Below, one piece after another: positions 7,323-16,308 of a stretch of DNA of 64,000 bases; the first letter of the stretch is position 1, and each line of letters starts with the position of its first letter. The translations under genes were made by a program, and so were the position numbers. This stretch comes from Sulfurimonas sp. GTDB lineage: Bacteria; Campylobacterota; Campylobacteria; Campylobacterales; Sulfurimonadaceae. Location of the stretch: the NCBI GenBank assembly GCA_030949825.1, contig JAUZSC010000008.1, positions 236,930 to 300,929 on the forward strand, given 5' to 3'. A model generated the notes under the pieces. It had not been told where the DNA came from. It did not search any database and saw only the letters and a program-made list of their open reading frames with translations.

Positions 7323-9611
7323 CTAAATTAATAAACTCGTATCACGGTTATCTATTTTTGAGATAAGTGCTGGAAGGGCGACTAAATCGACTACAACTGC
7401 AAGAAGAAGTGCTGTTGCCGTCACAACTCCAAAGTGGTAGTTTGGATTAAAATCACTAAACACAAAGACTAAAAATGCAAAGCTTAAAATAACGGTAGTA
7501 AAGATAATAGCAGAGCCTGCAAAACGCATTACATATTCTAAAGAATTTTGTAAATTTTCTCCGCGTTTTCTTGCCTCAATGTACTTCACCATAAAGTGAA
7601 TCGTATCATCAACAGCCACTCCTATAATAATCGCACCTGCAATGGCTACTCCCATATCTATGTCGATTTGTAACCAACCCATCACACCGACTACAAGCGC
7701 AACGGGTAAAATATTTGGAGCGATAAAAAGTGGTAACATTTTTATATTTTTAAAGATAAAAAGCATAATTATCGAGATAAGGATTATCGCTAATGTTATA
7801 GAATATATCAGCGTATATGTCACATCATGTTGCATATGCGCGAACATCTTTGTTTGTCCGTTTACAACCGCGCTATATTCAGTTTTCTCCCACCAATTTT
7901 CAACCCACTCTATCATTTCTAAGTCTTTTGAGGTATCGACCATGTTGATAGATGCTGTTACGCGTAAGAGTTGTTCGTTAATGTCCATTTTATCGTTTAT
8001 TTCCATCCCTTGAGGAAGAGAAAGAGAGTAAAGGAGTAAATACTGTGCTATTAAGTTTTTATCGTCTGGGATGCTCTTAGAGTTGTTCATTACATCATTG
8101 AAGATTTTCACTGTATCCATAAGCGAAGTAACATGTCTTGCATCTGCGTATTCTTTTTTAAAAGCTTTTCCAAAAGCATCTACAGTTTTTAAAAACTTTG
8201 GCTCTTTTATGCCATCGGGAGATTTAGAATCTACAATAATCTCATACGCCATCGGTCCTGTTAAATTGTCTTGTGTAAATTGCGTGGCTACTCGAAAGGG
8301 TACATTTTCATTAAAATAACGGACTGTATTTGAATCTACATTTGCTTTAAATATGCCTATGCCAATCACTACAAAAAGCACTCCAGATGCTAAGAGTATT
8401 TTTGTATTGTGTTTGAGTAAAAAGTCTGCATACCATTGTGAGAATTTATGTGTTTTATTTACATCTTGTGTTTGTACTGCTATCTTTGGATCTAATATCG
8501 CTAAGAGAGCTGGAACAAAAAGTATCGTAAGCACAAAGGCTAAAATCGCTGCACTCGCAGTCGCTATGCCTAAGGTTTGGATGGGAACAACTGCGGAGAT
8601 GCTAAGTGAGGCAAAGCCAACCGCGGTCGTAATAGAAGTCAGAAGAAGTGCTAGAAAATTCTTTTTTACACTGTAATGAATGGCTTCATAATTCTCCTTG
8701 CCCTCTTTTCTTGCAAGTATATAAATCCATAGTAGATGCATAGCATCTGCGATTCCAATGGCTACTACAAATACTGGAATATTTGCTGTAAAGTTATTGA
8801 GTTTAAAGCCTAGAAACACTTGAATAGATAGAACGATTAAAAAAGTAAAAATAACTACAGAGATACTTAAAATACTGAGTGAAAATTTTCTAAAAACAAG
8901 TAAAAGTAAGAACATGGCAACAAGGATTACAGCAGGTGTAAATATGCCGCCATCATGTTGTGCTATTTCTATAAATGAACTGTTTATGACTGGTCCACCG
9001 TTGAGATGAAAAGTATATCCATACTTCTCTATCTCAGGTTTTATAATCTCAAGAGCAGCATCACGGAGTTTAAAACTAACTTCAGGGTCATTCCCTGCCT
9101 TTGGTGTCATTCGCCCTACTATCATTGTAGTTTTTGCATCTGCGGAGATTAGTTTTCCTAGGATAATATCTTGTGTTATAGCGATTGCACGCTTTTTTTC
9201 TAAGTCTTCTTCACTCAAGTTCTCTACATCTTCAATAAAGTCTTCAACAAGAATTTCATCGGGATAGTCCTCATCTGCATGAACATACTGATAATTTGTA
9301 ATCGAATCAACCCGCGCAATATACTCAGTTTCCCAAAGTTTATTTGTCATCGTCTGGATGCTTTGAAGCACTTCTTTGTTAAAGATTCCATCTTCAACTT
9401 TAAAGGCGATAACTATGGCATCATCATTCCCAAAAATCGCACGAAAGTCATCGTACTCACGAAGAATGTCAGACTTTTCACCAAACCAAATTCTATAACT
9501 TCCCTCAAACTCTAAGTTTTTAAGTGAGGATGCCATTGTAAATGTAATCAATGGAATTAGAATCGCTATAAACCATCTAAATTTTATTATTTTTTCTACA
9601 AAATTATTCAT
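7323..9611 (-). CDS. RND-superfamily (MMPL-type) transporter
   Basis: A 762-residue inner-membrane protein with the duplicated RND plan: one transmembrane helix, a large periplasmic loop, then a block of helices, twice. The two halves carry matching motifs, VAIGIADAMHLLWIY in the first and IIGVAVDDTIHFMVKY in the second. Acidic residues in these helices are expected for proton coupling. It lies downstream of a LolA-like and a beta-barrel gene on the same strand, separated by a broken Rpn-type gene. Such triplets suggest export of a lipid or hydrophobic compound through the envelope; the cargo is unknown. Confidence 0.85.
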   Translation of the reverse strand: MNNFVEKIIKFRWFIAILIPLITFTMASSLKNLEFEGSYRIWFGEKSDILREYDDFRAIFGNDDAIVIAFKVEDGIFNKEVLQSIQTMTNKLWETEYIARVDSITNYQYVHADEDYPDEILVEDFIEDVENLSEEDLEKKRAIAITQDIILGKLISADAKTTMIVGRMTPKAGNDPEVSFKLRDAALEIIKPEIEKYGYTFHLNGGPVINSSFIEIAQHDGGIFTPAVILVAMFLLLLVFRKFSLSILSISVVIFTFLIVLSIQVFLGFKLNNFTANIPVFVVAIGIADAMHLLWIYILARKEGKENYEAIHYSVKKNFLALLLTSITTAVGFASLSISAVVPIQTLGIATASAAILAFVLTILFVPALLAILDPKIAVQTQDVNKTHKFSQWYADFLLKHNTKILLASGVLFVVIGIGIFKANVDSNTVRYFNENVPFRVATQFTQDNLTGPMAYEIIVDSKSPDGIKEPKFLKTVDAFGKAFKKEYADARHVTSLMDTVKIFNDVMNNSKSIPDDKNLIAQYLLLYSLSLPQGMEINDKMDINEQLLRVTASINMVDTSKDLEMIEWVENWWEKTEYSAVVNGQTKMFAHMQHDVTYTLIYSITLAIILISIIMLFIFKNIKMLPLFIAPNILPVALVVGVMGWLQIDIDMGVAIAGAIIIGVAVDDTIHFMVKYIEARKRGENLQNSLEYVMRFAGSAIIFTTVILSFAFLVFVFSDFNPNYHFGVVTATALLLAVVVDLVALPALISKIDNRDTSLLI

Positions 9612-9628
9612 TTATAAAATTTTTAATC

Positions 9629-10562
9629 TCATTGATTTTCATTGTGTCTAAGATTAACTAAGTCTGTATCCGTTAATCCTGTAGTAATTTTTATGATGTC
9701 ACTGCTTACATTTTGTTCCAATAAACTCATAGCTATCTCTATCTTTTCTTGCTTTACACCTTCTTCAAGCCCTTGCTTATGCCCCTCTTTATGTCCCTCT
9801 TTATGTCCCTCTATTTTTCCCTCTATTTTTCCAATAACATAAGTACTCTCATAAACACTAGCTTCTCTTCTTTTATCTTCTTGTCTAGCGTCATAGGATA
9901 ACTTCTCTTTTACATCCATTTTTAAGTAGTCGAGTGTCTCTTTTGCTTTTAAGAGACCTTTTGCTTTTGGATTGTCTGGTATCTCTTCATTTTTTAAAAA
10001 GTTTATCCACTCATCTAAGGTATCTTTTGCTGTGTCATTAAAGTTTCTCACTTTAATAAGATAATACTCTGGATATATTTTTTCAACTTTGTCAGTTTTA
10101 TAAAGTTCTTTTTGTTTTTCATTGAGTTTTAGCTGTGTATGATTATGGAGCCCTATAAAGTTTGTTGTTCCTTTATAGATGTAGTCATCGCCATCACCAA
10201 AATCAAAGTATAAAATATTTATAGAGATAATTTTACTAATCTCCTTGTATTGAACACCCTCTTTGAGATGCTCTACGATAGCCTTGCTTGAAGCATATAA
10301 AATTCTTTGAAGATAATCTAGTTCTGCACTGTATTGAATCTCTATGAGTATTATCTCTTCATTTTGATTTTTAACTTTTATATCAAGTCTATTAAATTTG
10401 TCATCTCTTTGCTCTTGATTTGATTCACTTTCTAGTATCTCTAAAATAATTATATCTTCAAAAAGGAGTTCACTTAAAAAAACCTTCTAAGATTTCAAAG
10501 TTTGCTTTACTTCTTAGGATTCTTTTTATTGCCCAGTCGAATGAGATTAGTTTTCTTTGCAT
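9629..10562 (-). pseudogene. Rpn-family PD-(D/E)XK nuclease / putative transposase, frameshifted
   Basis: Translation from the ATG at 10562 gives MQRKLISFDWAIKRILRSK, the typical start of Rpn (recombination-promoting nuclease) proteins. It meets a stop after GFFK. Removing one base from the A7 run at 10476-10482 restores an open frame through ILIEIQYSAELDYLQR (nuclease core with E-x-Q) to the stop at 9629, giving 310 residues. The C-terminus carries four-residue repeats of the IEGK/HKEG type. Only the last 140 residues stay open as sequenced. It sits between a beta-barrel gene and its likely transporter partner, which suggests an insertion. Confidence 0.85.
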
Positions 10563-10657
10563 TTTAGTTTTCCTTAATTAATAATTTCTAAAGTATGTGA
10601 TTTTATTTACATATAATACTATTAATTGCCTTTTAAGTAGAGTAAGCTTATGTTGAT

Positions 10658-11879
10658 TCAATAATAATACGCAATACTCAAAGCCATTCTTTGGTGTCTT
10701 CCTAAAAGTGCGTAGGCTGTTAGCTCTTTTTTTTGAGGGTTCAATATAATAATAATCAAGTGTTAATTTCAAAGACTCCCCAAGTCGAGTGTTTAGCTCA
10801 CCATAATAAGTCTGCTCGTCATACTCCAAATCATGTACAATGCCACCTACAAACTCTGTTGCATCTGCATTGTTTAAAGCATATCTCAAACCTACAAATA
10901 GATCATCTTGCATACTTTGGAAAAGTTCTAAATCTGTGTACTTATTATCTTCATATGTCGTGTATTTATAATACTCGTACAAAAAGCCAAGGGTTGAACC
11001 ATCTTCAAAGTCAGCAAATGCGTGTTCGACTCCTACTGCGATGTGGGAATAATCACTAATTAGCTCTGCATCATCCACAATGGCATACAGAGCTTCAAGC
11101 TTAAGCAATGTATTTCCAATAACAAGTGTATTATATGTCATAAATTTATCTACTATATATGCATTTTGAACATACGAAGTCGGTGCAGTTTGTGAAAAAT
11201 ATCTTTGGGAATCGTATCCATGCTCATATATAAAAGCAAAATCCAGAGCATACTCGGCATCTGTTGTACCGTTATATGAAAGATAAACTGAAGGCTGATT
11301 TTTATTTTTAGATGTTTTTAAGGTCTCATCATACAAAACTGCTTGGGGAAATACATAATATACATAAGGATAATTTGCCATTTTTTGATTTGGCTCATTT
11401 ACTTTTACTACAATCGATAGTTCTCCGCTATCTGTATAGTAGGAATACGAAGCATTCCAAACACCTAAGGGATTTGTAGCAAATAAATCATCCTGTAATT
11501 CATTAGGGTTAAATACATCAACGATATTTTCTAACTCTAAAGAACCCCAAAACCTTATACTTTTACCAATCTTTATACTTGAGTCTTCTAGCTCATACTT
11601 TAGATAAAGTTCATCAAGTCTTGCAAAAGTTCTTCCAGTATCCTCTACATCATTTAAAAAATCATGATAGGCGGCTTGTGCATACACCTTAGAAAATAGA
11701 CTTAAATCTTCTTTTGCATATTCTACTTCGAGTACTTGTTTGAGCGTAAATGAATTTGAATTTTTATTATCTTGCTGTGTTTTATACACTTGGGATTCTA
11801 AGTCAGCGTGTCCACTTACTTCAAAATCAGCGAACAAACAAGCAGATGCACCTAGAAGAAGCACAAGGAGGCGAATCAT
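10658..11879 (-). CDS. Outer-membrane beta-barrel protein (DUF1302-like), C-terminal frameshift
   Basis: A signal peptide (MIRLLVLLLGASACLFA) precedes alternating beta-strands rich in Tyr and acidic residues, as in outer-membrane porin-like proteins. As sequenced the frame runs on to 10578 with an atypical basic tail. Removing one base of the T8 run at 10727-10734 gives a tail ELTAYALLGRHQRMALSIAY ending in three tyrosines at a TGA (10658-10660). A terminal aromatic strand is the beta-barrel insertion signal, which makes the corrected 406-residue form far more likely. It overlaps the LolA-like gene by ATGA. It may act as the outer-membrane part of an MMPL/LolA-like export route. Confidence 0.75.
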
Positions 11880-12628
11880 TTTTTTAGATGTCTTTTGTGA
11901 AAATCTTTATTACTCAGTCCATTTTTTATTTTTTCTTTAGTCCATGTAAGAATCGTTGTTTTATCATTTTGAATATTTTTCATTCTTATCTTGCCTATCC
12001 GAGCGACTGAAGCAAACATCTTATAATCTTGGAAATATGCAGTTTTTAAAAGCTTCTTTTTACGGTCAAAATATTCTATTTTTTTGATTAAAAAGCTCTT
12101 AGCATCTACATAAGAGATTAATTGTGTATATCCAGAATACTTAGAAACGGGTGTACTCTGCGATATAAACACTTTTTCCCCATCAAGCGTGCCTTCTTTA
12201 GCCTCACCTTCATAAGTATACTTTTTTACATTAAAGGCACTGAGGTCTTCATAGGAAAATTCACTTCCCATAAAAGCACCTGACTTATTTTTTGACGCAA
12301 TTCTTTTTACGCGTTTAAGTGCTGGAAGGTACAACCATTGGTCATCGTCCTTGTCAATATGCTCATAACTTAAAAACTTTGTTCCCTTTACATCAGCCGG
12401 TGTTGAAAATTCCATTAATGATTTGTCCGCATCTTTGCCTTCAAGGACTTTCATATACATATGTCTCGTTTTTTCTTGTCCTCGTGCATTAATAAGTTGC
12501 ATCGTCATTATCGACACAGAATCTTCAAAACCACTCATAGCAGCATCGCTTTTTATAGCTACTTCGAGATTAGAAAGAGAAAATAAACTGGAATATAAGA
12601 ACAAAAGAAGTGTAATAGTTTTTAACAT
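11876..12628 (-). CDS. LolA-like outer membrane lipoprotein-sorting protein
   Basis: A 250-residue periplasmic protein with a signal peptide (MLKTITLLLFLYSSLFS). The central segment DQWLYLPALKRVKRI followed by GSEFSYEDLS is the hallmark of the LolA-like family (PF17131) usually annotated as outer membrane lipoprotein-sorting protein. These genes often pair with MMPL transporters and are distinct from canonical LolA. It is coupled to the beta-barrel gene by an ATGA overlap. Carriage of a lipid-like molecule between membranes is inference. Confidence 0.87.
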   Translation of the reverse strand: MLKTITLLLFLYSSLFSLSNLEVAIKSDAAMSGFEDSVSIMTMQLINARGQEKTRHMYMKVLEGKDADKSLMEFSTPADVKGTKFLSYEHIDKDDDQWLYLPALKRVKRIASKNKSGAFMGSEFSYEDLSAFNVKKYTYEGEAKEGTLDGEKVFISQSTPVSKYSGYTQLISYVDAKSFLIKKIEYFDRKKKLLKTAYFQDYKMFASVARIGKIRMKNIQNDKTTILTWTKEKIKNGLSNKDFHKRHLKK

Positions 12629-12715
12629 AAGTATGCCTTTATAGGGAAGAAAGAAAAATATGCATCACAAGAAGTAAAATTAAATCTTAGATCTTATGAC
12701 ACCTTCTCGTAGAGT

Positions 12716-13540
12716 CTAACGAACTTTAGCAGCCATTTCATCTTTTAAATCCAAATAGACTTTGGCATACATACCTGGGAAAATCATATCATTTGTTTTT
12801 TCAAAGTGAATACGGATTTTAAATGTATGCGACATAGGATTTGCACTAGGAACAATTGCTTTAATATATCCAGATGCTTTATAATCAAGTGAAGGAATAG
12901 TAATATCTACCACTTTATTATCGCGTACATATTTTAAATCAGATTCTGCAACTTCTGCTTGAATCTCTAAATGATCCATATCTACAATAATCATAGCAAG
13001 CATTCCGGGTCCAATCATATCTCCAACACGGATTCTCTTTTCTACTAGCACTCCATCATTAGGAGCAAGCATTTTTAGGTATCCTGCAATTGTAGTAAAT
13101 TGTTTTGCTTTTTCAGATGCTTCTTCAAGTGTTACCTGCATTGCTTCAACCATTCTGTCTGCATTATCAGCAAATTCATTTAAATCATCCATTCGTAATT
13201 TGAAGTCTTGTTTGTTTAATGACTTTCTTCTTCTTTTTAAATCTTGTTGATCTTTTTTAACACGATATGCACGCGTTTCAAAAGCTTCTAGCATAAGTCT
13301 TGCATGTGCAAGTGCTAAATCAGCCTGAGATTCCATGATATCAAATTCAGCAGATTCAAGTTCAAAAAGAACATCTTCTCGCTTCACTCTATCGCCAACT
13401 TCAAAATTAACTTTTTTAACATAACCCATATATCTTGCAGGTATCATTTTTTGGTTATTTGAAATAACTGTTCCCGTTAGCGTTAATTGCCCTCCAAAAA
13501 GAGAACCTGCCATTATCAATGCTAATACTATATACTTCAT
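12716..13540 (-). CDS. Efflux periplasmic adaptor (HlyD/RND membrane-fusion family)
   Basis: A 274-residue secreted protein with signal peptide MKYIVLALIMAGSLFGG. It has the lipoyl half-motif GYVKKVNFEVGDRVKREDVLFELES, a helical hairpin (residues about 65-140), the second half LKMLAPNDGVLVEKRIRVGDMI, then a beta-barrel domain. Such adaptors bridge an inner-membrane RND pump and an outer-membrane channel. The likely partner permease is encoded about 2.7 kb upstream on the same strand. No TolC-type channel was found. Confidence 0.85.
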   Translation of the reverse strand: MKYIVLALIMAGSLFGGQLTLTGTVISNNQKMIPARYMGYVKKVNFEVGDRVKREDVLFELESAEFDIMESQADLALAHARLMLEAFETRAYRVKKDQQDLKRRRKSLNKQDFKLRMDDLNEFADNADRMVEAMQVTLEEASEKAKQFTTIAGYLKMLAPNDGVLVEKRIRVGDMIGPGMLAMIIVDMDHLEIQAEVAESDLKYVRDNKVVDITIPSLDYKASGYIKAIVPSANPMSHTFKIRIHFEKTNDMIFPGMYAKVYLDLKDEMAAKVR

Positions 13541-13549
13541 TTTTTTCCT

Positions 13550-13960
13550 TTACCAGTTTCTTGTTTTTCTGTGACATTTCATACATTGACCAAGTATCTT
13601 GTCATACGCTTGAATCGCTTGTTGAGAGTCACCACTTTTATATCTTTGTAAGATCGTTAAAGACTTTTGGTTGATTTTTTTAACTATCTTGTTTGTCATC
13701 TGAACCTTATTGTTCATGTAGCGCGCCATTACATCCGTTTCTTCAACTTCTTCTAAAGGTGGCTTTACTCTTTGGATTGCTTGCGTTAAGTGTTCGATAC
13801 CTTCAGAAATCGTATCGTAGTTATTGTAGAAAAAACCACTTTGTATAGTATTCATAGCGAATGCCATTTCGTGCATGTCATTGATTCTGTCTTGTTTTGT
13901 ATATGGTGCTGCAAATAAAGCAGTACCAGTAAGTATAATTAATACAATTATATTTTTCAT
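13550..13960 (-). CDS. Small periplasmic c-type cytochrome
   Basis: A 136-residue protein with a signal peptide (MKNIIVLIILTGTALFAA) and a single heme-binding motif, CMKCH, nine residues before the end. The mostly helical body and C-terminal heme site recall cytochrome c'-like four-helix bundles. It is only 9 bp upstream of the HlyD-type adaptor and surely cotranscribed. A role in redox sensing or electron transfer tied to efflux is speculation. Confidence 0.8.
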   Translation of the reverse strand: MKNIIVLIILTGTALFAAPYTKQDRINDMHEMAFAMNTIQSGFFYNNYDTISEGIEHLTQAIQRVKPPLEEVEETDVMARYMNNKVQMTNKIVKKINQKSLTILQRYKSGDSQQAIQAYDKILGQCMKCHRKTRNW

Positions 13961-14096
13961 CTAGTTCCTTCTAATTCTAATGAGAAGTATTATATCAGAT
14001 AAAGCTTTTATTTCTTTAAGAGTATGCTATTTTCATATTTGATAAGTAAATATAATATATTTATATACTTTAAGTTATATAACAGTCTTTAGAGGT

Positions 14097-14102
14097 TATA
14101 AT
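14097..14102 (+). promoter_or_regulatory. -10 box of the first hendecad-repeat gene
   Basis: TATAAT lies 45 bp before the ATG at 14148, in an AT-rich stretch typical of Campylobacterota promoters that lack a clear -35. A ribosome-binding site AAAGGAAAT lies just before the start codon. Confidence 0.5.
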
Positions 14103-14147
14103 TTCATCTAATACAAATTATAACAACAAAACTAAAGGAAATTACAA

Positions 14148-14954
14148 ATGAAAAAAATTATCGTAAGCTCAATAGCAGCTATCGCATTAACAACTAGTTT
14201 ATCAGCATCTGATTACAATGTAAATCAAACTATCAAAGATATCACGGCTACATTTACAGCAATGAGTACTGACGCTAAAGAAGCAATTCAATCTGCATTA
14301 AATGGCGGTGTTGAAGTTTCTAACTCTGGAGAAAGAACTACAACTTCTGTTTCTAACAACTCTAAGGATTCTTTAGTTAAAGTTTCTGATGACGCTAAAA
14401 CTGTTGAAGTTTCCACTGTTAAAAGTACTACTGATACAACTTCTGGTATCGCTAAAGATTTAAGAGATTCTACTATTGAAATCGCTGAAGATTCTAAAGA
14501 TACTGCATCTAACACAAGTAGAGATTTCAAAGATAGTTCAACTATGGCTACTAAAGATTTCAAAGACAGCGCTATTTCTTCTTCTAACAACTTAACGAGT
14601 TCAGTTTCTACTGTTTCTGGTCATGTTAATGACGCTACTAAATCAGTTTCTAGCAATGCTAACAACTCTACAAACACTATGAGTACTGATTCTAAAGAAA
14701 CTGTAACTAATGTTTCTAAAGACGCTTCTGCTTCTATGAATACTGCAACTACGAATGCTAACGATGCTGTTAAAACAGTTTCTACTAATGTTAATGACTC
14801 TGCTAAATCAATTGCTAAAGAAATGAGTTCAACTTCTAACACTGCAACTACGAACGCTGCTTCAGCTGTTAACACTGCAACGACTAACCTTAGTAATTCT
14901 GTAAACACTGTGTCTGCTAATACTACTGACGCTATTAACAACGCTAACAAATAG
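14148..14954 (+). CDS. Secreted hendecad-repeat protein, copy 1
   Basis: A 268-residue protein with signal peptide MKKIIVSSIAAIALTTSLSA. From about residue 60 the chain is a run of 11-residue units such as VKTVSTNVNDS, MNTATTNANDA and VNTATTNLSNS; at least 17 can be laid end to end without gaps. Small or hydrophobic residues recur at positions 1, 4 and 8, and the rest is Ser, Thr, Asn, Asp and Lys. There is no Cys or Trp. Hendecads predict a right-handed coiled coil or LEA-like amphipathic helix. It was not assigned to a named family. It has its own promoter and terminator and is 75% identical in extent to its neighbour at 15173. Confidence 0.85.
   Translation: MKKIIVSSIAAIALTTSLSASDYNVNQTIKDITATFTAMSTDAKEAIQSALNGGVEVSNSGERTTTSVSNNSKDSLVKVSDDAKTVEVSTVKSTTDTTSGIAKDLRDSTIEIAEDSKDTASNTSRDFKDSSTMATKDFKDSAISSSNNLTSSVSTVSGHVNDATKSVSSNANNSTNTMSTDSKETVTNVSKDASASMNTATTNANDAVKTVSTNVNDSAKSIAKEMSSTSNTATTNAASAVNTATTNLSNSVNTVSANTTDAINNANK
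14328..14945 (+). repeat. 618-bp direct repeat, copy A
   Basis: This segment appears base-for-base identical to 15362-15979 (offset 1034 bp). It starts in the GERTTT codons and ends just before the last codons of each gene. Flanking sequence, including the signal-peptide region and intergenic DNA, is divergent, so the identity is confined to the repeat-coding part. Confidence 0.88.
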
Positions 14955-14978
14955 TCACTCTCTAACAACATATTCATC

Positions 14979-15018
14979 AAGCACTCCACCTTTGGTGTGG
15001 TGCTTGCCCCTTTTTTTT
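14979..15018 (+). terminator. Rho-independent terminator after repeat protein copy 1
   Basis: An imperfect hairpin with arms AAGCACTCCACC (14979-14990) and GGTGTGGTGCTT (14994-15005), with a two-base internal mismatch, is followed by a run of eight T (15011-15018). Confidence 0.85.
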
Positions 15019-15127
15019 ACTTCCTGTCACTGACTACAATAAACTCTATTAAAACATCAAAAACTTAAATTAATAAGCTTATATTATAATAATATAAATA
15101 TTAAGTTATAATTTATAGATATACTGT

Positions 15128-15133
15128 TATAAT
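15128..15133 (+). promoter_or_regulatory. -10 box of the second hendecad-repeat gene
   Basis: TATAAT 39 bp before the ATG at 15173; a second TATAAT occurs at 15107-15112. A ribosome-binding site AAAAAGGTAAC precedes the start. Both copies of the gene therefore carry separate promoters. Confidence 0.5.
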
Positions 15134-15172
15134 GTCACTTAACAATCAATTAACAAAAAAAAGGTAACAACA

Positions 15173-15985
15173 ATGAAAAAAATAATTACAAGCTCAATAG
15201 CAGCAATGGCACTAGTATCTTCTTTATCAGCATCTGATTTATCAGACTTCAGTTTTGGAGATATGTTTAAAGATATGAAAGAAAGCATTACATCAATGAG
15301 TTCTGACATGAAAGAAACTTCACAATCAGCAGTAACTGGTACAGTTGAAGTTTCTAAAGCCGGAGAAAGAACTACAACTTCTGTTTCTAACAACTCTAAG
15401 GATTCTTTAGTTAAAGTTTCTGATGACGCTAAAACTGTTGAAGTTTCCACTGTTAAAAGTACTACTGATACAACTTCTGGTATCGCTAAAGATTTAAGAG
15501 ATTCTACTATTGAAATCGCTGAAGATTCTAAAGATACTGCATCTAACACAAGTAGAGATTTCAAAGATAGTTCAACTATGGCTACTAAAGATTTCAAAGA
15601 CAGCGCTATTTCTTCTTCTAACAACTTAACGAGTTCAGTTTCTACTGTTTCTGGTCATGTTAATGACGCTACTAAATCAGTTTCTAGCAATGCTAACAAC
15701 TCTACAAACACTATGAGTACTGATTCTAAAGAAACTGTAACTAATGTTTCTAAAGACGCTTCTGCTTCTATGAATACTGCAACTACGAATGCTAACGATG
15801 CTGTTAAAACAGTTTCTACTAATGTTAATGACTCTGCTAAATCAATTGCTAAAGAAATGAGTTCAACTTCTAACACTGCAACTACGAACGCTGCTTCAGC
15901 TGTTAACACTGCAACGACTAACCTTAGTAATTCTGTAAACACTGTGTCTGCTAATACTACTGACGCTATTAACAACGCTTACTAA
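15173..15985 (+). CDS. Secreted hendecad-repeat protein, copy 2
   Basis: A 270-residue protein with signal peptide MKKIITSSIAAMALVSSLSA. Residues from about 64 to the penultimate codon are identical to copy 1, including every 11-residue unit, while about 40 residues after the signal peptide (SDLSDFSFGDMFKDMKES) differ. The N-terminal segment carries the only aromatics. Divergent ends with an identical core point to gene conversion or a very recent duplication. The long open frames on the opposite strand are a by-product of the biased repeat composition. Function is unknown; a surface or periplasmic fibrous or stress-protective role is a guess. Confidence 0.85.
   Translation: MKKIITSSIAAMALVSSLSASDLSDFSFGDMFKDMKESITSMSSDMKETSQSAVTGTVEVSKAGERTTTSVSNNSKDSLVKVSDDAKTVEVSTVKSTTDTTSGIAKDLRDSTIEIAEDSKDTASNTSRDFKDSSTMATKDFKDSAISSSNNLTSSVSTVSGHVNDATKSVSSNANNSTNTMSTDSKETVTNVSKDASASMNTATTNANDAVKTVSTNVNDSAKSIAKEMSSTSNTATTNAASAVNTATTNLSNSVNTVSANTTDAINNAY
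15362..15979 (+). repeat. 618-bp direct repeat, copy B
   Basis: Second copy of the block at 14328-14945; see that entry. Internal periodicity is 33 bp, matching the 11-residue protein repeat. Confidence 0.88.
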
Positions 15986-16000
15986 GTAACTTATTCATCT

Positions 16001-16029
16001 TAGGTACTACGCCTCGCGCGTAGTACTTA
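16001..16029 (+). terminator. Hairpin terminator after repeat protein copy 2
   Basis: Arms TAGGTACTACGC (16001-16012) and GCGTAGTACTTA (16018-16029) pair with one G-T wobble around a 5-base loop. The T-tract is weak (CCCCTTTCTCTT). The following stretch to 16279 holds no gene I can support. Confidence 0.65.
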
Positions 16030-16279
16030 AATCCCCTTTCTCTTATAAGATCCCCAACTCTAACTTAACATCAACACTTACTATAGACTTTATCCATGAC
16101 GGATTAAATAGAATATAAGCTAACTAATAAATGCCTGCACATAAAATCTTGTATTTTTCTATAACTCCTCCTACAAAGGAATAGCCAAATTCTACATAAG
16201 CCTATAAGACTTTTGTTTGCACTCAAACAGAATACACTTCCGATAATAATTGTTCTAGGAGAAGAAGATGAAGTGGAAG

Positions 16280-16308
16280 AAAACTAAAGCTTAGATAGCC
16301 TTAGTTTT
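16280..16308 (-). terminator. Hairpin overlapping the stop of the RND permease C-half
   Basis: Arms AAAACTAAAGC (16280-16290) and GCCTTAGTTTT (16298-16308) pair with one mismatch around a 7-base loop. On the minus strand it spans the permease stop codon and is followed by a T/C-rich stretch. Confidence 0.45.

Noticed and set aside
14288-15975. Long minus-strand open frames opposite the repeat proteins
   Set aside because: They are mirror products of the biased 33-bp repeats; both copies give the same frames, they lack ribosome-binding sites, and the plus-strand proteins have signal peptides.
14148-15985. Insertion sequence as source of the 618-bp repeat
   Set aside because: No transposase, terminal inverted repeats or target duplications; the repeat is coding sequence of the two proteins.
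16268-16294. 8-codon ORF with strong AGGAGAAG ribosome-binding site
   Set aside because: Too short to support and embedded in a hairpin at the end of the opposite permease gene.
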